Assembly: GCA_020723365.1 (NCBI GenBank)
Contig: DYJB01000007.1
Coordinates: forward strand, 11,157-38,599
DNA length: 27,443 nt
Direction of reading: 5' to 3'
Source of the DNA: Candidatus Aquidulcis sp.
Lineage (GTDB): Bacteria > Chloroflexota > Anaerolineae > Anaerolineales > E44-bin32
Positions 8,492-15,163 of this stretch are shown piece after piece (the stretch's first letter is position 1; every line of letters starts with the position of its first letter). A program made the position numbers and the translations under genes. The notes below the pieces were generated by a model. It saw only the letters and a list, made by a program, of their open reading frames with translations. It did no database searches and was not told the origin of the DNA.

Positions 8492-10336
8492 CTAGGGCTC
8501 GGCCAGCCTCGTCAGCCGGTCTTTGACCTCATGGATGCCGATTTCCCGTCCCAGCCCCCGCACATGAGCCCGGCCGAACCGGCCGAAGACGAACTGGCGT
8601 TGGGCCGATCCGAGGGTGCGGTAGGTTTCTTCCCCGATCAGCACGGTCGATGGCCCCGCCTCACGGGCGATGGCCAGCATGCCTTCGGCCAGGGAGGGCG
8701 CCTCACCCATCAGCGCCGGGTAGGCCTGGCCGGCTGCGCCCAGTGCGCCCAGCACCAGATCTCCCGTCGCCACGGCCTGATAGACCTGCACGGGGCCAAG
8801 GCCGCGTTCGAGGCGCGCTTCGTTGAGCGTCTGAAGGCCATCCTGAATGTCGAGGGCCGTGTCTGTCGCCTGGAGCGCCGAGACGGCGGGAGGCAAGGGC
8901 ACGGGAGGCACCCCGAACTGTGCCACCATCGTCGTGCTGCCGGCGCGGGCCAGCACACCCGAGTGCTGCGTCACGACGGCCGAGATCATCCCCAGGCATT
9001 CCTGCAAACCCCGGACAAGCACTTCGGCGTCCTCACCGCCCTCGTCCAGCCCGCGCAGCTCGATGGCCAGGACCGACCCCCGGCTGCGGCCGATCGCCTG
9101 CGTGGCGGCGGCAACGGTGGGGGCGGCCGGAGCGGGTGTGAGGGGGGAATCGGTGACGGGAGATGGGATGCGGGCGTCTGTCAGCGTCCGCTGGCGCAGG
9201 TCGTCCACCATCTGATTGAAGGTGCGCGCCAGGACACCCAGCTCGTCCGTGCCTTGATGGACGACGCGCGTATCGAGGTTGCCCAGCGCCACCTGGGCCG
9301 AAGCGTCGGCGATGGCGATGATCGGCCGGGTGATGCTGTTGGAGATCAGCACGCCGGTTCCCACGACCAGGATCAAGGCCACCGCCCCAAAGCCGATGAC
9401 GCGCAGCACATCATCCGATGTCTCGCCGTCGAGCGCCACCTGGGGCAGCGCCACGCCCAAGACGCCGAGAGGTTCCGTCCCCTGCCGCGCCACGAAAGCG
9501 GTCAGCACCTCGGTGTATTCGGTGCCGGAGACCGGCAGGGTGCGGATCGGGTCGCCCGATTCGCGGGGCGCCATGGCGCGCTCGACCGACACGGCGGGCA
9601 CGGTCATGGCGGCTGGGTCGTCCGGCTCGAGCGAGGAAGCCAGCAGGCGGCCGTCGAATTGGTCGTAGATCGAGACGCTGGCGCCGGCCTGGATCGCGAT
9701 CTCCGGCATCAGCGAAGCCAGGTAGCGCCCCACCAGCACTGCGCCATAGATCGTGCCGCCGGTGTCGCGAATCGGGCCGCCGACGAAGAAGACCGGGGCA
9801 TCGCTCTCGCCGATGCGCAGCGAATGCACGCCCGTCTGCTTGTCTCCGATGGCCGGATCGACGGAACCGGTGAGCAGTCGCTGAACGAAGGGCCACGCGG
9901 TGTAGAACGTTTCCCCGCGCAGCGTGCCGTACTCGCCGGCCGAGGCGTCCGGGGCACGGCGTATGGACAGCAGGCTTGTCCCCTGCACATCCAGGATCGA
10001 AACGACGTCCGCACCGGCGTTGACCACCAACGGCAGGACGCCCGCGCGCAGGCCCTCAGAATCGGCGCGCTGGACTCCGTCCAACACACCCTCGGTGTTG
10101 GCGATCAGCCGTTCGACCGCCAGCAGCTCGCTCTCTACCCGCACCACGGCGTCCGCCGCCTGCTGTCCGCCGTCGGTCAGCTGGCGGAGGGTGCGGGCCT
10201 GCTGCTCCTGGTTGACCGTCAGGCTGAGCAGGTAGACCATCCCCAGGCTGAGGACGAGCGCCAGGAGGATGAACGGCAGCGTGATCTTCCAGCGCAGCCC
10301 GAACCGAGGCGTGGGCGTTGAGGTTGATCCCGGCAT
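8492..10336 (-). CDS. Membrane sensor protein: Cache domain, HAMP, degenerate class III cyclase domain
   Basis: The product has 614 residues. A first membrane helix (17-41) is followed by an extracellular double-Cache-like sensor (about 45-305; strands such as VVSILDVQGTSLLSI and PIRDTGGTIYGAVLVGRYL). A second helix (about 309-332), a HAMP domain (about 333-385, SITRPIIAIADASAQVALGN) and a cytoplasmic domain with the fold pattern of adenylate/guanylate cyclases (about 418-605) follow. The metal-binding aspartates are replaced: the usual FxDxRGF reads AIELRGL, and the usual GD reads AGSTTM. The usual GxxVNxAxR reads GEAPSLAEGM. It should therefore not make cyclic nucleotides and may act as a regulator by binding a partner or ligand. 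GGAG stands 6 bases before ATG. It is the last gene of the sortase operon. Confidence 0.85.
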   Translation of the reverse strand: MPGSTSTPTPRFGLRWKITLPFILLALVLSLGMVYLLSLTVNQEQQARTLRQLTDGGQQAADAVVRVESELLAVERLIANTEGVLDGVQRADSEGLRAGVLPLVVNAGADVVSILDVQGTSLLSIRRAPDASAGEYGTLRGETFYTAWPFVQRLLTGSVDPAIGDKQTGVHSLRIGESDAPVFFVGGPIRDTGGTIYGAVLVGRYLASLMPEIAIQAGASVSIYDQFDGRLLASSLEPDDPAAMTVPAVSVERAMAPRESGDPIRTLPVSGTEYTEVLTAFVARQGTEPLGVLGVALPQVALDGETSDDVLRVIGFGAVALILVVGTGVLISNSITRPIIAIADASAQVALGNLDTRVVHQGTDELGVLARTFNQMVDDLRQRTLTDARIPSPVTDSPLTPAPAAPTVAAATQAIGRSRGSVLAIELRGLDEGGEDAEVLVRGLQECLGMISAVVTQHSGVLARAGSTTMVAQFGVPPVPLPPAVSALQATDTALDIQDGLQTLNEARLERGLGPVQVYQAVATGDLVLGALGAAGQAYPALMGEAPSLAEGMLAIAREAGPSTVLIGEETYRTLGSAQRQFVFGRFGRAHVRGLGREIGIHEVKDRLTRLAEP

Positions 10337-10357
10337 GCTTCGCTCCGCGGCAGACCC

Positions 10358-10552
10358 CTACCTAAGGAAGAACGACAGGATGATCAGCGCCAGGAAGAGA
10401 CCCCCGGCAAGCAGCGCGATCCGCCGCAGATCCTTCACCACGTGGGTGTAGTTCGGACTGAACTCGCCTTTCCCGAAGGATGAACCTGCCTCGGGGCGCT
10501 TCATCTCGGGGGCCTTCACGGCGCGCTGCGTCTTGCGTGTGCCTTTGCTCAC
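10358..10552 (-). CDS. Small single-pass membrane protein (64 aa)
   Basis: I do not recognise a named family. The N-terminal half is basic and polar (MSKGTRKTQRAVKAPEMKR) and should be cytoplasmic; one membrane helix covers about residues 44-62 and ends at FFLR. The start is GTG at 10552, supported by GGAG 6 bases upstream. It lies 33 bases after the sortase stop and 21 bases before the sensor gene, all on one strand, so the three form an operon. The layout suggests a small partner or assembly factor of the neighbouring membrane proteins; this is a guess from position. Confidence 0.75.
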   Translation of the reverse strand: MSKGTRKTQRAVKAPEMKRPEAGSSFGKGEFSPNYTHVVKDLRRIALLAGGLFLALIILSFFLR

Positions 10553-10585
10553 GTCCAGCTCCAGTTCTTCGAGATCGAGGGACAG

Positions 10586-11506
10586 TCACCCGGTGGCCAG
10601 CTCGGCAAACACCACGATACGTTGATTATCCACCAAATACGGATAGCACGAGATCAGGGTCAGCGTCGGCCTCTCGGTGGGCCCCATCACGCTGACGTCG
10701 GTCGGCTCGACGATCTGCACCCCGGTGACGCGGTACTCCCACTGGCGGGTGGCGGTCGAGACCATGACTTCGTCCCCCGGCTTGAGCTGATCGAGGTGCC
10801 GAAAGAGCTCGCCGAAGATGTCGTTGTGGGCCGAGACGACCATGTTTCCCCGGTCACCCGGATTGGCCGAACCGACATGCTGGCCGACGCCCTTCTTAAG
10901 CTGCTCCCATCCGTCACCCTGCACGACGGGTGCCGGATCGTTCCACAGGGCCGGGATGAAGATCGCCCGCGCCTGCTCGGGGCCGGGGGTCGGCAGCGGG
11001 ACCTGACTGAGGGACTGGACCAGCGGCCGCAGGTTGGCGGGGATCTCCGCCTCGTTGGGGGCCGCGCCGCCTGGCGATGTGGGCGGCGTGTGCCCGGAAG
11101 GCAGGACGACGGCGGTGATGAGCGGCGTCGCCGTCGGCGTCGGCCCCGCCAGCGCCTCTGCGACTTCCTGGTTCAACGTCCGTAGCACACCGACACCGCT
11201 GAGGAGCACGAAGGTCAGTCCCAGGACCGCCAGCACCTCGACCGCCAGCAGCGCTTGACTGAAGACTTTCCGCTCGCGCCGGCGGCGGCCCGCAGGCTGC
11301 GCCGCGAGTTCCGGCTCGGCGGCAGGGAGGTCGTCGACCGCCGTCAGCATCGTGGCCGGCATGGCATCGGGGCTGACGGAAATCGCCCGCCCTGTCTGGC
11401 GAAACTTGTCGAGGCGCGCCTGGCGGCGCTCAAGCCGCTTGCGCGTCAGGAGCGCTTCCAGTTCCTCGATCGAGAGTTCGCCCGCCGGCCGCTGATCCTT
11501 GGCCAC
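10586..11506 (-). CDS. Sortase family transpeptidase
   Basis: Sortases cut a C-terminal sorting signal and join the protein to a cell-surface amine. The 306-residue product has a long cytoplasmic, charged N-terminus (1-80), one membrane helix (about 84-105), a Pro/Thr-rich linker (about 120-150) and the sortase barrel (about 165-305). The catalytic triad is visible: His227 in VVSAHNDIF, Cys287 in TLISCYPY and Arg296 in NQRIVVF. The layout fits class D/E-like sortases, but the class is not certain. The start is GTG at 11506 with a weak Shine-Dalgarno; the ATG at 11513 is out of frame. It is the first gene of the operon sortase, small membrane protein, Cache-HAMP sensor. No LPXTG substrate is visible in the window. 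Confidence 0.9.
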   Translation of the reverse strand: MAKDQRPAGELSIEELEALLTRKRLERRQARLDKFRQTGRAISVSPDAMPATMLTAVDDLPAAEPELAAQPAGRRRRERKVFSQALLAVEVLAVLGLTFVLLSGVGVLRTLNQEVAEALAGPTPTATPLITAVVLPSGHTPPTSPGGAAPNEAEIPANLRPLVQSLSQVPLPTPGPEQARAIFIPALWNDPAPVVQGDGWEQLKKGVGQHVGSANPGDRGNMVVSAHNDIFGELFRHLDQLKPGDEVMVSTATRQWEYRVTGVQIVEPTDVSVMGPTERPTLTLISCYPYLVDNQRIVVFAELATG

Positions 11507-11565
11507 GTTCCATCCCGCCTTGCCCTGCTCGCGATGCAGGATCGGTGCCAGCCCGGTCCGCGCGC

Positions 11566-11617
11566 ATTATACCTGACCGGCGGGCTCCAGCCCGCCGAGC
11601 GTTTTCCTTACTATAAT
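11566..11617. promoter_or_regulatory. Divergent promoter region with central palindrome
   Basis: Two perfect TATAAT boxes point away from each other: 11566-11571 on the minus strand (toward sortase) and 11612-11617 on the plus strand (toward the lysine dehydrogenase gene). Between them lies a palindrome, 11578-11597, with 9-bp arms CGGCGGGCT / AGCCCGCCG around a 2-bp centre. Neither box has a recognisable -35 hexamer, and the palindrome covers the -35 zone of the minus-strand promoter. Confidence 0.6.
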
Positions 11618-11660
11618 CGCCGCCTGCCCAATCCGGGCCGGTTGCAGGCAGGGAGGCTCC

Positions 11661-12839
11661 ATGGACGGGACATTCGCTGTGATCGGCGCCGGGCGCCAGG
11701 GCACTGCCGCTGCCTACGACCTGGCCCGCTTCGGTGGCGGGCGTCCGGTCGTGCTGGCCGACGCGGTGGAGGGCCAGGCGCGCCTCGCCGCCGAGCGCGT
11801 CAACCGGCTGATCGGCCGGCCGGCGGCCACGGCCGCGGTGCTGGACGCCGCCGACGCTGTCGGCGTGCAGCGCTGGCTGCAGGCGAACCAGGTACGCGCC
11901 TTCGTCAGCGCTGTGCCGTACTTCTTCAACCTGGGGCTGACCCGCGCCGCCATCGCCTGCGGATGCGGCATGACCGACCTGGGGGGCAACAGCGACGTCG
12001 TCTGCGCCCAGCTCGACCTGAAAGGCGAAGCGGCGGCCGCCGGCGCCGGCATCGTCCCGGACTGCGGCCAGGTGCCGGGCATGGGGACATCGCTGATCCT
12101 GTTCGCCATGGAGCAGCTGGACGAACCGCGCCAGGCGTACATGTGGGACTGCGGCTTGCCGGCCGATCCCCAGCCGCCCTGGAACTACCGCCTGGCCTTC
12201 AGTATCGAGGGCCTCACCAACGAGTTCTTCGGCGATTGCCTGTACATCCGAGACGGGCGCACGGTGCGCGTTCCGGCGCTGGAAGAAATGGAGGTCGTCG
12301 AGTTCCCGGCCCCCATCGGCCCACTGGAAGCCTTCACCACCGCCGGCGGGCTGACCACCGCCGCCCTGACCTTTTCCGATCGCCTCGACGTGCTGCAGAA
12401 CAAGACGCTGCGCTACCCGGGCAGCTACGCCCAGCTCAAGGTGATCCAGCAGCTCGGCCTGCTGAGCCCGGAGCCCATCGAAGTGGCCGGCGTGCGCCTC
12501 GCCCCGCGCACGCTGCTGCACGCGTTGTGGGAGCCGCAGATACGCGCCGCTCCCGGCGAGCGCGACCTGATCATCATTCGCATCCTGGTCCGCGGCCTGC
12601 GCCACGGTCGTCCGGCCGAAGCCTGGGTCGACCTGATCCACTACGCCGATGAGGCCACCGGCTTCTCCGCCATGGAGCAGGGCACCGGCTGGCATGCCGC
12701 CATCCTTACGCACGCCATCGCCGAGGGCAAGGTCCCCCCGGGCGTTATCCCGGTCGAGAAGGCAATGAGCGGCAAGGACTTCGTGGCCGAGGGCGCCCGA
12801 AGGGGCTTCGTCGTCGGCCTGGACTTCCGGCAGCCCTGA
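11661..12839 (+). CDS. Lysine 6-dehydrogenase-like / saccharopine dehydrogenase family oxidoreductase
   Basis: The product has 392 residues. The N-terminus is a Rossmann dinucleotide site, FAVIGAGRQGTAAAYDLA (GAGRQG at 8-13). The larger remainder matches the saccharopine-dehydrogenase C-terminal fold, with marks such as MTDLGGNSDVV, DCGQVPGMG, EGLTNEF and TAGGLTTAALTF. Lysine 6-dehydrogenase oxidises lysine with NAD to the 6-semialdehyde, which cyclises to piperideine-6-carboxylate. Among saccharopine-dehydrogenase relatives the length and these motifs fit it best, but other amino acid substrates are possible. GGGAGG lies upstream of the ATG, and a TATAAT box 44 bases away. The gene is monocistronic and divergent from sortase; no other lysine-catabolism gene is visible. 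Confidence 0.8.
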   Translation: MDGTFAVIGAGRQGTAAAYDLARFGGGRPVVLADAVEGQARLAAERVNRLIGRPAATAAVLDAADAVGVQRWLQANQVRAFVSAVPYFFNLGLTRAAIACGCGMTDLGGNSDVVCAQLDLKGEAAAAGAGIVPDCGQVPGMGTSLILFAMEQLDEPRQAYMWDCGLPADPQPPWNYRLAFSIEGLTNEFFGDCLYIRDGRTVRVPALEEMEVVEFPAPIGPLEAFTTAGGLTTAALTFSDRLDVLQNKTLRYPGSYAQLKVIQQLGLLSPEPIEVAGVRLAPRTLLHALWEPQIRAAPGERDLIIIRILVRGLRHGRPAEAWVDLIHYADEATGFSAMEQGTGWHAAILTHAIAEGKVPPGVIPVEKAMSGKDFVAEGARRGFVVGLDFRQP

Positions 12840-13163
12840 ACTCCTGCGCTGCGGCGGGGGCCCGGGCTCCCATCGTCGCGCGTTCGTAGGGCAATCGTCC
12901 TGCACACGTGAACCGAGGGGTGTACTCTCGGATTGAGGGGCGAGCGCCGACACCTTGAGTGACAACGAGGCGCCTCGCTTCCATCTGCGGCGACCCGTCC
13001 AGAAGGGTCGCCGCTCCTTGCTCCAGCACCCTCCCTGCCCTTGCGGTGACGCAGCCCCGATTCCCCAGTCTTGGGGATGACGCCTCCCCCACCGTCGCTC
13101 TACCCTGTAAGCGTCGGAGTGCCTCAAGCTTCGACCCAGGCACTTCTGGAAAGGGGAAGCTCG
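12840..13163 (+). other. Intergenic region with a terminator-like hairpin
   Basis: No gene is visible here. A 10-bp perfect stem (12987-12996 with 13005-13014, 8-nt loop) is followed by CTCCTTG and could end the dehydrogenase transcript. A weak promoter candidate, TGCACA (12901-12906), 16 bp, TACTCT (12923-12928), lies before it. The frame of the next gene is open back to 13071 but has no ribosome site there. Confidence 0.4.
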
Positions 13164-13748
13164 ATGAAAGGTAGGGGATGTCTCGGCTTGACGTGCGGAT
13201 TCCTCGGGCTATTGGCCGTCTTCGGGTTCGCCTTCTGCGCTCTCGTGGGCGCTGCGGCCACATGGGGGACCGCGACCGGGGTCGGTTACGCCATTCAATC
13301 CGGCACCGCCCGGATCCCCGAGCTCGCGATCGGCTCGGACCACGGTCTCCACGTTGTGGGCATGACGGATCTCCGTTCGTTCGTGCACGACGTCGCCGAG
13401 CAGGCGGTCAGGGGGTCCGGCTTCTGCGACCGCGTGCTCGAGCAGGTCCGCCAGAACCCGCAAGCGCTGGCGGCCCTTGGGGAGCCTGTCGAAGTGGCGG
13501 ATGTCCTTGGCGTGCGCACGTTTTCCTTCGACCTGGCGACAGGCGGCAAGGCCCATATGACCCTCGAGCTGCGCGGCACGCAGAGCACAGGGCAACTGAC
13601 CGTCGTGGCCCACGGCGGGAAGGGGGTGCTGGAGCTCGGCCAGCTGGGCACGGTCAAGCTCGGGGAGAGCGAGTGGGACTTCGACCGACTTGAGCTCTAC
13701 CTGCCCGATAGTCAGGAGCACATCGATCTGCTGTTCCTAGCACGCTAG
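13164..13748 (+). CDS. Membrane-anchored Coa1-domain protein
   Basis: The product has 194 residues. One N-terminal hydrophobic segment (about 8-33, LTCGFLGLLAVFGFAFCALVGAAA) anchors it or serves as a signal. The C-terminal half (about 92-192) has the pattern of the cytochrome oxidase assembly protein 1 (Coa1/Tim21-like) domain: NPQALAALGEPVEV, a beta-rich middle with GGKAHMTLELRGTQSTGQLTV and a final strand with WDFDRLELYL. Bacterial members occur widely without any link to oxidase assembly, and no respiratory gene is near, so function is unknown. GGGGA lies 7 bases before the ATG at 13164. Its TAG stop and that of the convergent gene share the palindrome CTAG. Confidence 0.75.
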   Translation: MKGRGCLGLTCGFLGLLAVFGFAFCALVGAAATWGTATGVGYAIQSGTARIPELAIGSDHGLHVVGMTDLRSFVHDVAEQAVRGSGFCDRVLEQVRQNPQALAALGEPVEVADVLGVRTFSFDLATGGKAHMTLELRGTQSTGQLTVVAHGGKGVLELGQLGTVKLGESEWDFDRLELYLPDSQEHIDLLFLAR

Positions 13749-14548
13749 CTCCCGGGGGTCCTCGTGCGATGCCGGTCCGGCGCATCGGCGGCCGGACCGG
13801 CAACGCCTTGCGCCAGCAGGTCGTCCGCCATGCGCTGCAACCTGGGGTAGTGAGTACCGTCCCAGTAGAGCCGGCGACAGTCGAGGCATTCGGCCAAGCG
13901 GGTCACGCGTGTGCGGACGCCGGGGGGAAGCCGGTCGCAGGCCTCCTCCAAGCCGATGGCCTGCAGGCGGCCGTTGCAGCGCAGGCAGCGCGTCAGGGGC
14001 GCCGCCCTGGAGGTCAGGTCGAATCGCTGCAGCACTTCGAGAGCCTGTTCCAGGGGCGCCTGCGAGCGGAGGCAGTAGGCGTGTGTGACCAGGCGCCGCT
14101 TGAGCAGCTGCCGATCGCGGGTGAGCAGGATGCGCCGCTCCGAGGCGGCGCTCACCGCCAGGCGGTCATCCTCGGCGCCGGGCGCGTAGGCCGCGTCGAA
14201 GCCCAGCAATCGAAGCAGTCGGGCCAGGCGGCCCAGATGCACATCCAGTAGGAAGCGCGGCTCGCGCAGGGGCACCGGGCGCACGCGCGTCGCCGCGCCG
14301 ATGTCGAGCGCCTCGAAGGCCGGGTAGACACTGACCCGATCGCCGTCCTGCAGTCGGTAGTCGAAGCCTTGCGACTCGCCGTTCACCAGCAGCAGATCGA
14401 CCTCCGTGTGGGGAACGCCGATGGCCTCGATGATGTCCTTGACCGCCGGCGTGCCGTGGAGGGCCCGCTCCGCATCCTGGAAGCGCTGCGACGGCTGAAG
14501 GAAGTCGTTGAGTTCAGCGTAGAAGCGGAAGAAGGCCCGCCTGGTCAT
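13745..14548 (-). CDS. Ubiquitin-fold plus Mut7-C PIN-like RNase domain protein with zinc ribbon
   Basis: The product has 267 residues in three parts. Residues about 1-85 are a small beta-grasp (ThiS/MoaD-like) domain with VDLLLVNGESQGFDYRLQDGDRVSVYP. Residues about 95-175 are a Mut7-C, PIN-like nuclease domain with acidic positions in FLLDVHLGRLARLLRLLGFD, GAEDD and LLTRDRQLL. Residues about 185-235 form a zinc ribbon with two Cys pairs (CLRCNG and CLDCRRLYW). Mut7-C proteins are predicted RNases; substrate and role of the ubiquitin-like part are unknown. The start ATG overlaps the stop of the nitroreductase gene (ATGA), so the two are coupled. Its tail after residue 240 looks disordered. 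Confidence 0.85.
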   Translation of the reverse strand: MTRRAFFRFYAELNDFLQPSQRFQDAERALHGTPAVKDIIEAIGVPHTEVDLLLVNGESQGFDYRLQDGDRVSVYPAFEALDIGAATRVRPVPLREPRFLLDVHLGRLARLLRLLGFDAAYAPGAEDDRLAVSAASERRILLTRDRQLLKRRLVTHAYCLRSQAPLEQALEVLQRFDLTSRAAPLTRCLRCNGRLQAIGLEEACDRLPPGVRTRVTRLAECLDCRRLYWDGTHYPRLQRMADDLLAQGVAGPAADAPDRHRTRTPGS

Positions 14549-15150
14549 CGGCAGGATGAGGCTGCGATGCCGATCGGGAGCAGGTAGAGCGTGTGCTCTT
14601 CCACCCCCAGGCCGAGGACCTCGCCCAGCGCGGCGTCATCGAACGCACCGACGGGCACGCTGGCATACCCAAGCGCTTCCGCCTGAAGCAGGATGTTCTG
14701 CGCCGCGTGCCCGGCCTCCATCGCCAGATAGCGAGCCCCCCGCTCCTCACCGTACTTCCCCGCGATCCGCTTCAGGACGCCCGTCAAGGCGACGACCAGC
14801 GGCGCCTGGCGGATGAACGACTGGCTCCAGGCGGCGCGCGCCAGCTCCCCGCGCACATCCTCTCGCCGCAGCACGCGGAGCTCGTGCGAACTCGCGAGGT
14901 AGTGCGCCAGATACTCGGCGCAAGCGACGTAGGTCTCCAACCCGAAGAGCCCCCCGGCCGAGGGAGCCGTTCGGCGGCCGCCCTCGGCTGTCACCCCCTG
15001 CCCCGCCCACAGCAGTTGCCCGACGGCCGCGATGGGTATCGGTCGTTTCGAGAAGGACCGCACCGAGCGGCGACCCGACAGCGTTTCCTCCAGCGAGCTT
15101 GATCCGGTCTTGCGCGGCACAGGCAGGGAGATTGAGTCGGTCGGGGTCAT
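14545..15150 (-). CDS. SagB-type nitroreductase family oxidoreductase
   Basis: The product has 201 residues, typical of an FMN-dependent nitroreductase-fold enzyme. Visible marks are SLEETLSGRRSVRSF at about 20-34 (phosphate/FMN-binding arginines), QLLWAGQGVT, the TAPSAGGLFGLETYV strand typical of the SagB subgroup, and MEAGHAAQNILLQAEALG followed by PVGAFDD near the C-terminus. SagB relatives include dehydrogenases that oxidise azolines in peptide natural products, but no cyclodehydratase or precursor peptide is visible here, so an ordinary flavin reductase is as likely. The start is ATG 15150, supported by AAGGGGA 3 bases upstream, 13 bases after comM. A longer frame to 15336 only overlaps comM. 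Confidence 0.85.
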   Translation of the reverse strand: MTPTDSISLPVPRKTGSSSLEETLSGRRSVRSFSKRPIPIAAVGQLLWAGQGVTAEGGRRTAPSAGGLFGLETYVACAEYLAHYLASSHELRVLRREDVRGELARAAWSQSFIRQAPLVVALTGVLKRIAGKYGEERGARYLAMEAGHAAQNILLQAEALGYASVPVGAFDDAALGEVLGLGVEEHTLYLLPIGIAASSCR

Positions 15151-15163
15151 CGGTCCCCTTCCT

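Noticed and set aside
8204..10321. 705-codon open frame on the plus strand opposite the Cache-HAMP gene
   Set aside because: It has no ribosome site, reads as His/Gln/Arg-rich low-complexity protein and mirrors the codons of the real gene; a GC-rich antisense shadow.
11430..13127. 565-codon open frame on the minus strand across the lysine dehydrogenase gene
   Set aside because: No family motifs and typical antisense composition; the plus-strand gene has clear motifs and a ribosome site.
14545..15150. Azoline-containing peptide natural product cluster around the SagB-like gene
   Set aside because: No YcaO cyclodehydratase, precursor peptide or leader-binding protein is near; the neighbours are ComM and a Mut7-C protein.
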